This document shows, one piece after another, positions 57,051 through 64,000 of a stretch of 64,000 nucleotides of DNA. The stretch's first letter is position 1, and every line of letters begins with the position of its first letter. The notes below the pieces were generated by a model. It saw only the letters and a program-made list of their open reading frames with translations. It was not told where the DNA came from and did no database searches. Source of the DNA: Dyella monticola (lineage in GTDB: Bacteria > Pseudomonadota > Gammaproteobacteria > Xanthomonadales > Rhodanobacteraceae); NCBI RefSeq assembly GCF_003363155.1, contig NZ_QRBE01000007.1, positions 1 through 64,000 on the forward strand, read 5' to 3'. The position numbers and the translations under genes were made by a program.

Positions 57051-58525
57051 AGCGCGCATGGATCATGCTCGTGGTGATGCTGATGCCGGCACTGGCGTGT
57101 GCGACGCCCGTGCGCATCGGTTCCAAACAATTCACCGAGTCGGTGATCCTGGGTGAAATCGCGCGGCTGGCAGGGCGCGAAGCGGGCGTGCAGGTGGTGC
57201 ATCAGCGCGAGCTTGGCGGCACGGCCATTCTGTGGGGTGCGCTTGAGCACGGCGATATCGATGCTTACCCCGAATACACCGGCACCCTCACGCATGAGTT
57301 GTTGAAAAACGTGGCGCCCGACGCCGATATCCCAACGCTGCGCGCGGCGCTCAAGCCGCTGGGCATCGGCATCACCGATTCGCTGGGATTCGACGACACC
57401 TATGCCATCGGCATGCGCGCGGACCGTGCCGCGCAGCTTGGCATTCGCCGGCTATCCGATCTCGCGCTCCACCCGGACTTGCACCTCGCCTTCTCCAACG
57501 AATTCATGGCGCGCAGCGACGGATGGCCGGGCTTGCGCCAGCGTTATCAGTTGCCGCAGACGAACGTGCGCGGCATGGATCATGCGCTGGCGTATCGCGC
57601 ACTGGCCAGCGGCGCCGTGGATGCGACCGATCTCTACAGCACCGATGCGGAGATTCCCTACTATCACCTGCGTACGCTCGACGACGATCGCCATTATTTT
57701 CCGCATTACCAGGCCGTGTATCTGTACCGACTCGATCTTGAACAGCGCTCGCCCGCGTTCGTCCAAGCATTGAATAAACTCGCCGGCCGTATCGACGCGA
57801 ATGCCATGCGCCAGATGAATGCGCTGGTGAAGATGCAGGGGAAAAAGGAAGTCGAAGTCGCTGCGGATTTTCTTGGCGTACAGCCGGATCGCGATGGTAC
57901 GGGGTTGTGGGCGCGCCTGTTGCAACGAACCCTGGAGCATCTGCGCCTGGTGCTGATCTCGCTGGCGGCGGCGGTACTGCTCGCCATTCCGCTGGGTGTG
58001 CTGGCAGCGCGCAGCAAGCGGCTGGGCCATCTTGTGATGGCGCTCAGTGGCGTGCTGCAGACCATTCCGTCGCTGGCGATGTTCGTGTTCATGATTCCAC
58101 TTTTCGGCATCGGCACGTGGCCGGCCATTGCCGCGCTGTTCCTCTACAGCCTGTTGCCGATCGTGCGCAACACGTATGCCGGGCTCACCGGTATTGCGCC
58201 GGATCTGCGCGAATCGGCCGCCGCACTGGGCCTGCCGCGTGGTGTACGGCTGCGCCGGGTGGAGTTGCCGATGGCGATGCGCTCGATTCTCGCGGGCGTA
58301 AAAACGGCGGCCGTGATCAACGTCGGTACGGCGACGCTGGGTGCGCTGATTGGCGCCGGCGGTTACGGCCAACCGATTGTCACTGGTATACGGCTGGACA
58401 ATATCGGGCTCATCCTGGAAGGCGCCATTCCCTCGGCGTGCATGGCACTGGTCGTGCAGGCGCTTTTTGAAGGCGTGGAAAGATGGCTTACGCCGCGTGG
58501 CATGCGGCTGGAAGCTCGCCAATGA
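57047..58525 (+). CDS. Fused substrate-binding protein and permease of an OpuC/EgtU-like importer
   Basis: 492 residues. A signal-like segment (IMLVVMLMPALACA) is followed by the OpuAC-type binding domain (residues about 21-290: RIGSKQFTESVILGEIARL, DIDAYPEYTGTL, DLYSTDAEI). A six-helix permease domain follows (about 300-485) with the EAA-like region LRESAAALGLPRGVRLRRVELP and GALIGAGGYGQPI. The domain order is binding protein first, the reverse of BusAB and EgtUC-type fusions. An aromatic-cage ligand cannot be verified by eye, so quaternary amine or ergothioneine are both possible. Confidence 0.9.
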   Translation: MKRAWIMLVVMLMPALACATPVRIGSKQFTESVILGEIARLAGREAGVQVVHQRELGGTAILWGALEHGDIDAYPEYTGTLTHELLKNVAPDADIPTLRAALKPLGIGITDSLGFDDTYAIGMRADRAAQLGIRRLSDLALHPDLHLAFSNEFMARSDGWPGLRQRYQLPQTNVRGMDHALAYRALASGAVDATDLYSTDAEIPYYHLRTLDDDRHYFPHYQAVYLYRLDLEQRSPAFVQALNKLAGRIDANAMRQMNALVKMQGKKEVEVAADFLGVQPDRDGTGLWARLLQRTLEHLRLVLISLAAAVLLAIPLGVLAARSKRLGHLVMALSGVLQTIPSLAMFVFMIPLFGIGTWPAIAALFLYSLLPIVRNTYAGLTGIAPDLRESAAALGLPRGVRLRRVELPMAMRSILAGVKTAAVINVGTATLGALIGAGGYGQPIVTGIRLDNIGLILEGAIPSACMALVVQALFEGVERWLTPRGMRLEARQ

Positions 58526-58552
58526 CGCCGTGCTGACAGACTGGCATCCTTT

Positions 58553-59053
58553 TCAGCGATGACGATGCGCGCCCAATGACGATCCGCCCTTGGATGCATC
58601 CTTGCTGCGCTGAACGTCTTCAGGCGAGGCGGCGCCCACAGACGGCCACATCGACGGGTTTTCGCCGGGTGGCTTGTCGCGTTTTTGCGAGCTGATGGAG
58701 CTGGCGCCGGCATCGTCCAGCAGCGTGCACACGTCATCCATCGACATCTCCCCGTGCAACTCGATCACCAGCGTGGTGTGTCCTATCAACGCGGGGTCGG
58801 GTAGGTCGGGCGTACGCGAAGAGGTAAACACGCGTTTGGATTTTTCCCGCCCCGTGCTCGTATCCACGGTGCCCGTGTGGCTCGCCTTGGAGACCACGGT
58901 AGTCGGCGCACTGGAGCTGGACGGGGCGCCACCCACGCTTTCATCGAAGGCTAGGACGATCTGCTCGCGTCGGAGCCCCCTGGATAGCAGCCTTTCAGCC
59001 GCGGCGTTGGCATCGAATTGCGTATTGAAACAGGCGACAACGAGTTCGGCCAT
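58553..59053 (-). CDS. Small protein with ferredoxin-like N-terminal segment, unknown function
   Basis: 166 residues from ATG 59053, seven bases after GAGGGAG (an ATG at 59059 is too close to it). The first ~45 residues (AELVVACFNTQFDANAAAER, LRREQIVLAFDE) have a beta-alpha-beta look like the general-stress 17M-type domain. A Ser/Thr-rich middle and a second short fold (LIGHTTLVIELHGEMSMDDV) follow. The tail is Pro/Ser/Lys-rich. No signal peptide. It converges with the ABC importer operon and is divergent from a DUF4142 gene. Confidence 0.55.
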   Translation of the reverse strand: MAELVVACFNTQFDANAAAERLLSRGLRREQIVLAFDESVGGAPSSSSAPTTVVSKASHTGTVDTSTGREKSKRVFTSSRTPDLPDPALIGHTTLVIELHGEMSMDDVCTLLDDAGASSISSQKRDKPPGENPSMWPSVGAASPEDVQRSKDASKGGSSLGAHRHR

Positions 59054-59242
59054 GACCATGCTCCCTCGACAATTGCTTTGTCATGCAATGTAGGCCTTCG
59101 ACCATAACCCACGCGTGAGCAATACCGTTCATGGCCCTTTGCGTTTAGCGCAATGTCACGCAGGTGTTCGCTCGCAGCATACGCAAGGGTCACGCGGGCG
59201 ATGCTAACTATGCACACGCCATATGCGCGGGAGGTTTGGATC

Positions 59243-59797
59243 ATGCCACCGATTCATCGATCATCCATCCATACGACGCTTGTTCTGCTGGTATTTACCT
59301 TGATGATGGCGCCGTTTGTCTGGGCGCAAAATGGAACTGCCACCGCCGATACGCCGGCCACAGGCGCATCGGGTGCACATACCGCTCAGGACGCCCGCTT
59401 TGTGATGGTTGCATCAGCAGCGGGACAGACGGAGATATTGGCAAGCCGCCTGGCGGCCACGCGGTCACAATCGTCGAAGATCAAGGGCTTTGCGGCCACC
59501 ATGATTCGCGACCACACCAAGGCCAATGATCAACTCAAATCGATTGCCCAGAAAGACGGCTATACGCTCGCGACGACGCCCACGCAAACGCAGGAAGCGG
59601 CCATCGCCAAACTGCAGTCCTTGCAGGGCAAGGATTTCGACACGGCTTACGCGTCAATGATGCTGAGCGACCACCACGCGGCGGTAGCGCTATTCCAATC
59701 GGAATCCACTTCCGGTAACGATGCTGACCTCAAGGGCTTTGCCTCGAGCACGCTGCCGACTTTGCAGCATCATTTGGCGTTGGCGAACGCGCTTTAG
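59243..59797 (+). CDS. DUF4142 exported protein
   Basis: 184 residues from ATG 59243, eight bases after GGAGG. A signal peptide (TTLVLLVFTLMMAPFVWAQ) is followed by the DUF4142 helical domain: ASAAGQTEILASRLAATRSQ, GFAATMIRDHTKANDQL and LSDHHAAVALFQSES. The paired His motifs fit a ferritin-like four-helix bundle, but metal binding is not established. Members occur widely near stress genes. Confidence 0.88.
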   Translation: MPPIHRSSIHTTLVLLVFTLMMAPFVWAQNGTATADTPATGASGAHTAQDARFVMVASAAGQTEILASRLAATRSQSSKIKGFAATMIRDHTKANDQLKSIAQKDGYTLATTPTQTQEAAIAKLQSLQGKDFDTAYASMMLSDHHAAVALFQSESTSGNDADLKGFASSTLPTLQHHLALANAL

Positions 59798-59850
59798 GTG
59801 GTTGCGTTGCATTGCCGCCATTACGGCGAAAGCCGAGGCGCTTTTACCGA

Positions 59851-60198
59851 TCAGATCAACGCCTGCGGCACAGGCGGCGTTCCGGACGGATCGCCGATGG
59901 GCGCGGGCGGCGGTTCGGGATCGGTAAGCGGCGGACGTTCCGGTGTTGGCAGCGGCGGTTCGGGCGCGGGTTCAGGCACACCCGGAGACGGTGTCGGCGC
60001 GGGTGGCGTTTTAGGGGTGGGGTCCGGCACCTCTGCATGCGCAGCAAGCGCGCGTTCTGCCATCCACAGCGTACGAAGCTGCGCATGTATTGGCCGGGTG
60101 CGTTTCATCGACTTCACCGTCACGCCTTGGAAGAATGGTTTCCACTCTGAGCGCGCGCGTGTACAGGCGGGAGGAAATTCCTGTGACGGTTGACGCAT
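59851..60198 (-). CDS. Proline-rich small protein, unknown
   Basis: 115 residues from ATG 60198, or 85 from ATG 60108, which has GGTGA upstream. The N-terminal third is basic (RPIHAQLRTLWMAERALAAH) and the C-terminal half is almost entirely Pro/Glu/Ala/Thr (PDPTPKTPPAPTPSPGVPEP). It ends DPSGTPPVPQALI. Such tails are typically disordered. Coding status is moderately likely because the repeated Pro pattern holds in one frame throughout. Confidence 0.45.
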   Translation of the reverse strand: MRQPSQEFPPACTRARSEWKPFFQGVTVKSMKRTRPIHAQLRTLWMAERALAAHAEVPDPTPKTPPAPTPSPGVPEPAPEPPLPTPERPPLTDPEPPPAPIGDPSGTPPVPQALI

Positions 60199-60306
60199 GG
60201 GTTCACTTCTATCACCCCGTGCACGCATTCACGCCCGATCGACTCCTTTTTCGCCTCCAGCCGGGACATAGTGAGATTCCGTCAGGGTCCTCAAGGAGCG
60301 TCCGTC

Positions 60307-60783
60307 ATGAGCACATTCGTACTGGCCATGCCGTGGTGGCATTTTGTGTTGCGCGGCATCGGTGCCTACCTTGCCCTATTGATCATGTTGCGCATCGTGG
60401 GTAGGCATTCCTTCAGCGACATGTCCACGTTCGATATCGTCGTGCTCGTGCTGATCGGCGGCACATTGCGCAACACGATCATCGGTCCGGACAACTCGTT
60501 TCAAGGCGGCCTGATCGCCGTGGCGTCCATCCTTGCCGCCGATCGCGTACTCGCATGGCTATGCACGCGCTCGCCGCGGTTGAACCGCCTCGTGGAAGGG
60601 AAACCCACCGTGCTGGTGCACGAGGGCGAACTGGTGCCGGGTGCACTTGAACGCGTCAGCCTTCCGAAGGCGGCGTTCCGGCGCGCGCTGCATACGCAGG
60701 GCCTGGAAGATATCCAGACCATCAGCACCGCGCGCCTGGAACCCAATGGACGCATCACGCTTATTCGCAAACGCGCATCGTGA
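60307..60783 (+). CDS. DUF421 membrane protein
   Basis: 158 residues from ATG 60307, with AGGAG nine bases upstream. Two or three membrane helices lie in the first 80 residues (WWHFVLRGIGAYLALLIMLR, STFDIVVLVLIGGTLRN), including the family motif RIVGRHSFSDMSTFDIVV. A small cytoplasmic alpha/beta domain follows (GKPTVLVHEGELVPGALERV). Relatives such as YetF/YdfS of Bacillus are sporulation or stress-linked, and their activity is unknown. Confidence 0.88.
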   Translation: MSTFVLAMPWWHFVLRGIGAYLALLIMLRIVGRHSFSDMSTFDIVVLVLIGGTLRNTIIGPDNSFQGGLIAVASILAADRVLAWLCTRSPRLNRLVEGKPTVLVHEGELVPGALERVSLPKAAFRRALHTQGLEDIQTISTARLEPNGRITLIRKRAS

Positions 60784-60852
60784 TGTGCTTTGACAGCACA
60801 TCGACGCCCACGCGAGTAAAGCTGATTGCGCTTGCTCATGGGGAGAGACGAC

Positions 60853-61368
60853 ATGCCTGAGAAAAAGACTCGCAAAGCGGCTGCAAAAGACAAGCGCGAA
60901 GGAAAAGCGCCCAGCACCCAGGCAGGTGAATACGTGCATGAGGAGATAGAGCACATTCGCAAGGGCAAGCACGGTGCCCGCTCGCCGCAGCAGGCGATCG
61001 CCATCGGCTTATCGAAGGCGCGGCGTGCCGGCATCAAAGTGCCAAGGAAGAAATCATCCAAGAAAAGTTCATCGCGCAAGCGTGCCAGCGCTGGCACATC
61101 CACCACCAGCAGAAAGCGCGCAACGGCCAAGCGATCAACCGGCGGGGATTCCACTGCCAAACGTGCGAGTGCGTCATCGCGTGCATTGCGTCGGGAAGGA
61201 ACACGCTCTGCATCAAAGCGTTCCCTGTCGGCGCACGCCAAGCGAGCCGCTTCCAAACGAAGCGCATCGTCGCGTTCGGCAGCGGCGAAGAAGGCAGCGC
61301 GGACGAAAGGGGCGCACGGACGCTCCGCCGCGGCGAAGAAGGCAGCACGGACCCGCAAAGCGTCATAG
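60853..61368 (+). CDS. DUF6496-type basic Lys/Ala/Ser-rich protein (histone-like tail)
   Basis: 171 residues from ATG 60853. The first ~60 residues carry the conserved part: GEYVHEEIEHIRKGKHGAR, SPQQAIAIGLSKARRAGIKV. The remaining ~110 residues are a low-complexity basic tail with SAAAKKAARTKG repeats, like eukaryotic H1 and bacterial histone-like tails. Nucleic-acid binding is likely from charge but unproven. It follows DUF421 by 69 bases. Confidence 0.8.
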   Translation: MPEKKTRKAAAKDKREGKAPSTQAGEYVHEEIEHIRKGKHGARSPQQAIAIGLSKARRAGIKVPRKKSSKKSSSRKRASAGTSTTSRKRATAKRSTGGDSTAKRASASSRALRREGTRSASKRSLSAHAKRAASKRSASSRSAAAKKAARTKGAHGRSAAAKKAARTRKAS

Positions 61369-61406
61369 TCCGGGCCGCGCAGTGGCTTGAAGTTCGCCGG
61401 TTGTTT

Positions 61407-61438
61407 TTCGTCGCCCCGCTTTTCGCAGGGGCGACGAA
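61407..61438. repeat. REP-type palindrome with perfect 11-base arms
   Basis: TTCGTCGCCCC (61407-61417) pairs perfectly with GGGGCGACGAA (61428-61438) around a 10-base loop. It sits between the convergent DUF6496 and small-protein genes, where it could also stop transcription, although no long T-run follows. It shares GTCGCCCC/GCGACGAACC with the palindrome at 21952. Confidence 0.7.
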
Positions 61439-61456
61439 CCCGAACGAATCGGGCCT

Positions 61457-61657
61457 TCAATCACTCTCCGACGTAGACGCGTTCAACGCCGCCGCCACCG
61501 CCGCATCGCCGGTGACCAGATCGATCCACTTCAATTCAATGCCCTTGCGGTGCGATTTGCGCGTGATCTTTACTCCTTGCGCGTCCATCACCACTGTGTA
61601 GGCTTGTCCCTCTACATCGATTTCGCGCCTTAGTGGCTTATCCAGCGTGGTCGTCAT
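61457..61657 (-). CDS. Small protein, unknown, upstream of which lies no other gene in its unit
   Basis: 66 residues from ATG 61657, preceded by GGAGAC. It is a compact sequence with alternating strands (LRREIDVEGQAYTVVMDAQG, VKITRKSHRKGIELKWIDLV) that fits a small beta-barrel or Sm/SH3-like fold, ending in an Ala/Ser-rich tail. The start lies 30 bases after the ligD stop on the same strand, so it may be cotranscribed with ligD. I do not recognise a family. Confidence 0.65.
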   Translation of the reverse strand: MTTTLDKPLRREIDVEGQAYTVVMDAQGVKITRKSHRKGIELKWIDLVTGDAAVAAALNASTSESD

Positions 61658-61687
61658 GAGCGAGTCTCCGTGGGTCGACAAAAAGAT

Positions 61688-64000
61688 TCATGAGTGCTTG
61701 TTCAATTGCCTGATGGCTGTATCGAGCGACTGTTTCACTGTGCCGATGCCTTCCCAGGGATCCTTGCGCAAGCGGGCGAGGCGCCTGGGAAGCGTGTGAA
61801 GGGTGAAGGCATCGCCGCGTTCGATCTTCGATAGTTCCTCCCATCGCAACGGTGTGGCGACGGGCGCGCCTTTGCGGGCTCGTAGCGAGTAGCTGGCAAT
61901 GCTGGTTGCGCCGCGACTGTTGCGCAGGTAGTCGACGAAGATCTTGTCGGCACGCTTGGCCTTGCTGGCAGTGTCGACGAATTCATCCGGATAGGCAGTA
62001 GCCATGGTGGCTGCGATCGCATGCGCGAAGTCCTTCACCTGCTGCCACGGGCAGGCGGGGTTGAGCGGCACGACCACATGCAGGCCTTTGCCACCGGTGG
62101 TGCGCAGGAACGATTGCAGACCGATCTGATCCAGCCACTTTCGTAGCAGCCGCGCAGCGGCGACCACGCGTTCCCATTTCACCTTCGGAGCAGGATCCAG
62201 ATCGAATACCACGCGATCGGCGGTGTCTGGGCTCTGAATCGTGGTGCCCCAGACATGAAACTCAAGCGTGCCGAACTGCACCAGTTCCATGATGGAATCG
62301 GCGTCTTTGGCATACATGTAGACCGCCTGGGAGCCTTTCTCTTCTTTTAGTCGGACCGTGCCTACGCGATGCAGGCCCTGGATCGGATGCTTCTGGAAAA
62401 AGCAGGGTTTCTCCGCGCCTTCCGGACAGCGGATGACTGACAACGGACGCTCGATCAGGCCAGGCAACAACCACTGCATGATGCTGCGGTAATAATCGGC
62501 GACGTCCTGCTTGGTGATCGTATCGCTTGGATAAACGACACGATCCGGATGCGTAATGGTGACGACGCCAGTACCGGCGACCGTCGCTGCGCGGGGCGGC
62601 TTGGCTGGACCCTTTTTCGCCGCCCTTGAGCGTGAGGCCTTTGCGGGGGCACGGTCCGTGCTCCGCAGATCGTTGGGAGTCTTGTCCATGCGCAGCGTCT
62701 TCAAGCTCGGTTGTCGCAAAAGGTTGTTGCCGCCCATGCCGCGATAATTCACCTCCACCACCAAGGCGGGTATCACCCAGCGGGCATCGCGCAGCAGGGG
62801 GTCGATGCCGGAGAGATTCGCCGGCGCTTTTTTGGATGCATGGGCGGTGACCAGCTTGGCCGCTTCCGCCAGCGTCTTGTCGGTAAAGCCGGTGCCAACG
62901 CGTCCGGCAAACAGCCACCCATCACGCCGATCCGGATCGGGTTTTGCCAACAGCAGCGAGCCGAAGCCGCTGCGGCTGCCTTTGGGTGGCGTATAGCCGA
63001 CAACGGCAAATTCGTCGCCTTCCAGTCGTTTAATCTTGACCCAGTCGCCGCTGCGTCCGGCGTGATAACCCGATTCCACGCGCTTGGAAACGATGCCTTC
63101 GAGACGATGCGCCACCGCGCGCTGCATCGCTTCCTCACCGTTGCCGCGCGTATGCGTGCTAAGCGCAAGATGCTGGCGACCATGGCCAAGCATGCGTTCA
63201 AGCAGCGCCTTGCGATCGAGCAACGCTACGCGCGACAGATCGTAACCCTCCAAGTAGGGGATATCGAACAGCACATAGACCAGCGGACGCTGTGCTTCAC
63301 CCGACAAGGTTTTTTGCAGTGCGTTGAAGTCGCTGCGGCCCTGGTTGTCCGTAGCGATCAGTTCGCCGTCCAGGTGCGCCGAATCGAGGCCCAATGATTC
63401 GATCGCCTGCATGATGTCGGGAATCTTTTCATCCCAGCGCAACGCGTTGCGTGACCAGAGTGCTACGTTGCCTTTCGCGATGGTGGTGAGGATACGGTAA
63501 CCATCCCATTTCACCTCGTGCAGCCAATTGTCGCCGGCGGGCGGTTCGGTGCGTAACTGGGTCAATGCAGGCTTGAAGAACGCGGCGCTCGGTGCAGCTT
63601 TTTTTGCATGCTCAAGCGATTTGGCATCATTGATCAAGCCGGCTTTGCTCAGCTTGCGCCTGAAAGGCGGTTTGCGCACGCGTGCGGTGGATTTTTTTGC
63701 CGCCGCGCGCGTGCTTTCCGATCTGGCGGCCTTGCGCGTGCTTTCGCGCATCTTCGCATCCATCAGTTCATCAGCTTCCACATTGCTGGCGAAGCTGTCG
63801 TCGGCCTTGATCAGAAACCATGATGGCTGCCGCTCCTTGCGGCTGCTGCGCACCAGGTGCCAACTACCCTTGAGGCGCTTGCCGAACAATTCGAACCGGA
63901 GATGGCCTTTTTTCAGCTGTGCAAGCGGATCGCCATCCGTGGCCCACACCCCACGGTCGAACTGATCGACATGCCCCTTGCCATAGCCTTCTTCGATCTC
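61688..64000 (-). CDS. ligD: DNA ligase D, multifunctional (partial, N-terminus beyond window)
   Basis: The gene continues past 64000. The window holds the last ~770 codons. Order from the N-terminal side: the end of the 3'-phosphoesterase domain (EIEEGYGKGHVDQFDRGVWA, KGSWHLVRSS), a Lys/Arg/Ala-rich linker, the ATP-dependent ligase domain with the adenylation Lys in HEVKWDGYRIL, DGELIATD and DWVKIKRL, then a second basic linker and the AEP-type polymerase domain (VVFDLDPAPKVKWERVV with the DxD metal site, and TTGGKGLHVVVPL). This is the PE-LIG-POL order of Pseudomonas-type LigD, which repairs double-strand breaks with Ku. A ku gene is not visible in the window. Confidence 0.96.
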   Translation of the reverse strand, partial: EIEEGYGKGHVDQFDRGVWATDGDPLAQLKKGHLRFELFGKRLKGSWHLVRSSRKERQPSWFLIKADDSFASNVEADELMDAKMRESTRKAARSESTRAAAKKSTARVRKPPFRRKLSKAGLINDAKSLEHAKKAAPSAAFFKPALTQLRTEPPAGDNWLHEVKWDGYRILTTIAKGNVALWSRNALRWDEKIPDIMQAIESLGLDSAHLDGELIATDNQGRSDFNALQKTLSGEAQRPLVYVLFDIPYLEGYDLSRVALLDRKALLERMLGHGRQHLALSTHTRGNGEEAMQRAVAHRLEGIVSKRVESGYHAGRSGDWVKIKRLEGDEFAVVGYTPPKGSRSGFGSLLLAKPDPDRRDGWLFAGRVGTGFTDKTLAEAAKLVTAHASKKAPANLSGIDPLLRDARWVIPALVVEVNYRGMGGNNLLRQPSLKTLRMDKTPNDLRSTDRAPAKASRSRAAKKGPAKPPRAATVAGTGVVTITHPDRVVYPSDTITKQDVADYYRSIMQWLLPGLIERPLSVIRCPEGAEKPCFFQKHPIQGLHRVGTVRLKEEKGSQAVYMYAKDADSIMELVQFGTLEFHVWGTTIQSPDTADRVVFDLDPAPKVKWERVVAAARLLRKWLDQIGLQSFLRTTGGKGLHVVVPLNPACPWQQVKDFAHAIAATMATAYPDEFVDTASKAKRADKIFVDYLRNSRGATSIASYSLRARKGAPVATPLRWEELSKIERGDAFTLHTLPRRLARLRKDPWEGIGTVKQSLDTAIRQLNKHS

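Overview
This 64-kb window is a high-GC bacterial chromosome segment with densely packed genes, most of them with close counterparts in Gammaproteobacteria. The miaA-hfq-hflX-hflK-hflC-(DUF2065)-purA order, the large TonB receptor with its giant beta-propeller partners, and the LigD and DUF6496 genes suggest a Xanthomonadales member of the Rhodanobacteraceae type (Dyella, Luteibacter, Rhodanobacter or Frateuria). That placement is inference from gene content only. I see no rRNA, tRNA, CRISPR array, intact insertion sequence or prophage.

Layout. 1-45 is the tail of an OmpA-type protein with a strong terminator. 146-10.4 kb holds a 16S/23S pseudouridine synthase, the threonine degradation pair kbl and tdh separated by a 1218-residue AsmA-like (DUF748) protein, a secreted glycosidase-like protein and a Gly-rich secreted protein. 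10.5-17.1 kb is the hfq superoperon ending in purA and a bidirectional terminator. 17.2-21.9 kb has a decayed serine hydrolase, a Sel1-like protein, LemA and an M48 peptidase with a TerB-like tail. 22.0-25.1 kb is gcvP behind a tandem glycine riboswitch. 25.3-27.2 kb has a VOC protein and an unknown gene. 27.3-36.1 kb is an 11-kb surface module: two paralogous ~1050-residue BNR/sortilin-like propeller proteins flanking a TonB-dependent receptor.

36.4-52.1 kb is a formate/molybdenum island. On the + strand an OFA-type MFS transporter leads into the soluble NAD-dependent formate dehydrogenase operon fdsG-fdsB-fdsA-fdhD-fdsD. It converges with a ten-gene minus-strand operon: moaA, a moaC-moaB fusion, moeA, moaD, moaE, mobA, an unknown 117-residue gene, a molybdate/tungstate-binding protein, modB and modC. 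The minus operon imports molybdate and builds the bis-MGD cofactor that FdsA needs, and it is headed by a probable Moco riboswitch. Each operon has one real gap between genes, and each gap is occupied by REP-type palindromes.

52.4-53.9 kb is a possible scar region: a truncated VgrG-like N-terminus followed by an unknown membrane-anchored gene. 54.0-58.5 kb has a FUSC-type transporter divergent from an OpuC/EgtU-like ABC importer whose binding protein and permease are fused in the order binding protein then permease. 58.5-64.0 kb is a group of stress-type genes: DUF4142, DUF421, a Lys/Ala/Ser-rich DUF6496 protein, small unknown proteins and DNA ligase D, which runs off the window.

The best candidates for undescribed biology are the propeller/TonB module, the unknown 117-residue gene inside the molybdenum operon, the CTG-initiated hflX, and the long leader at 25.8-26.3 kb.
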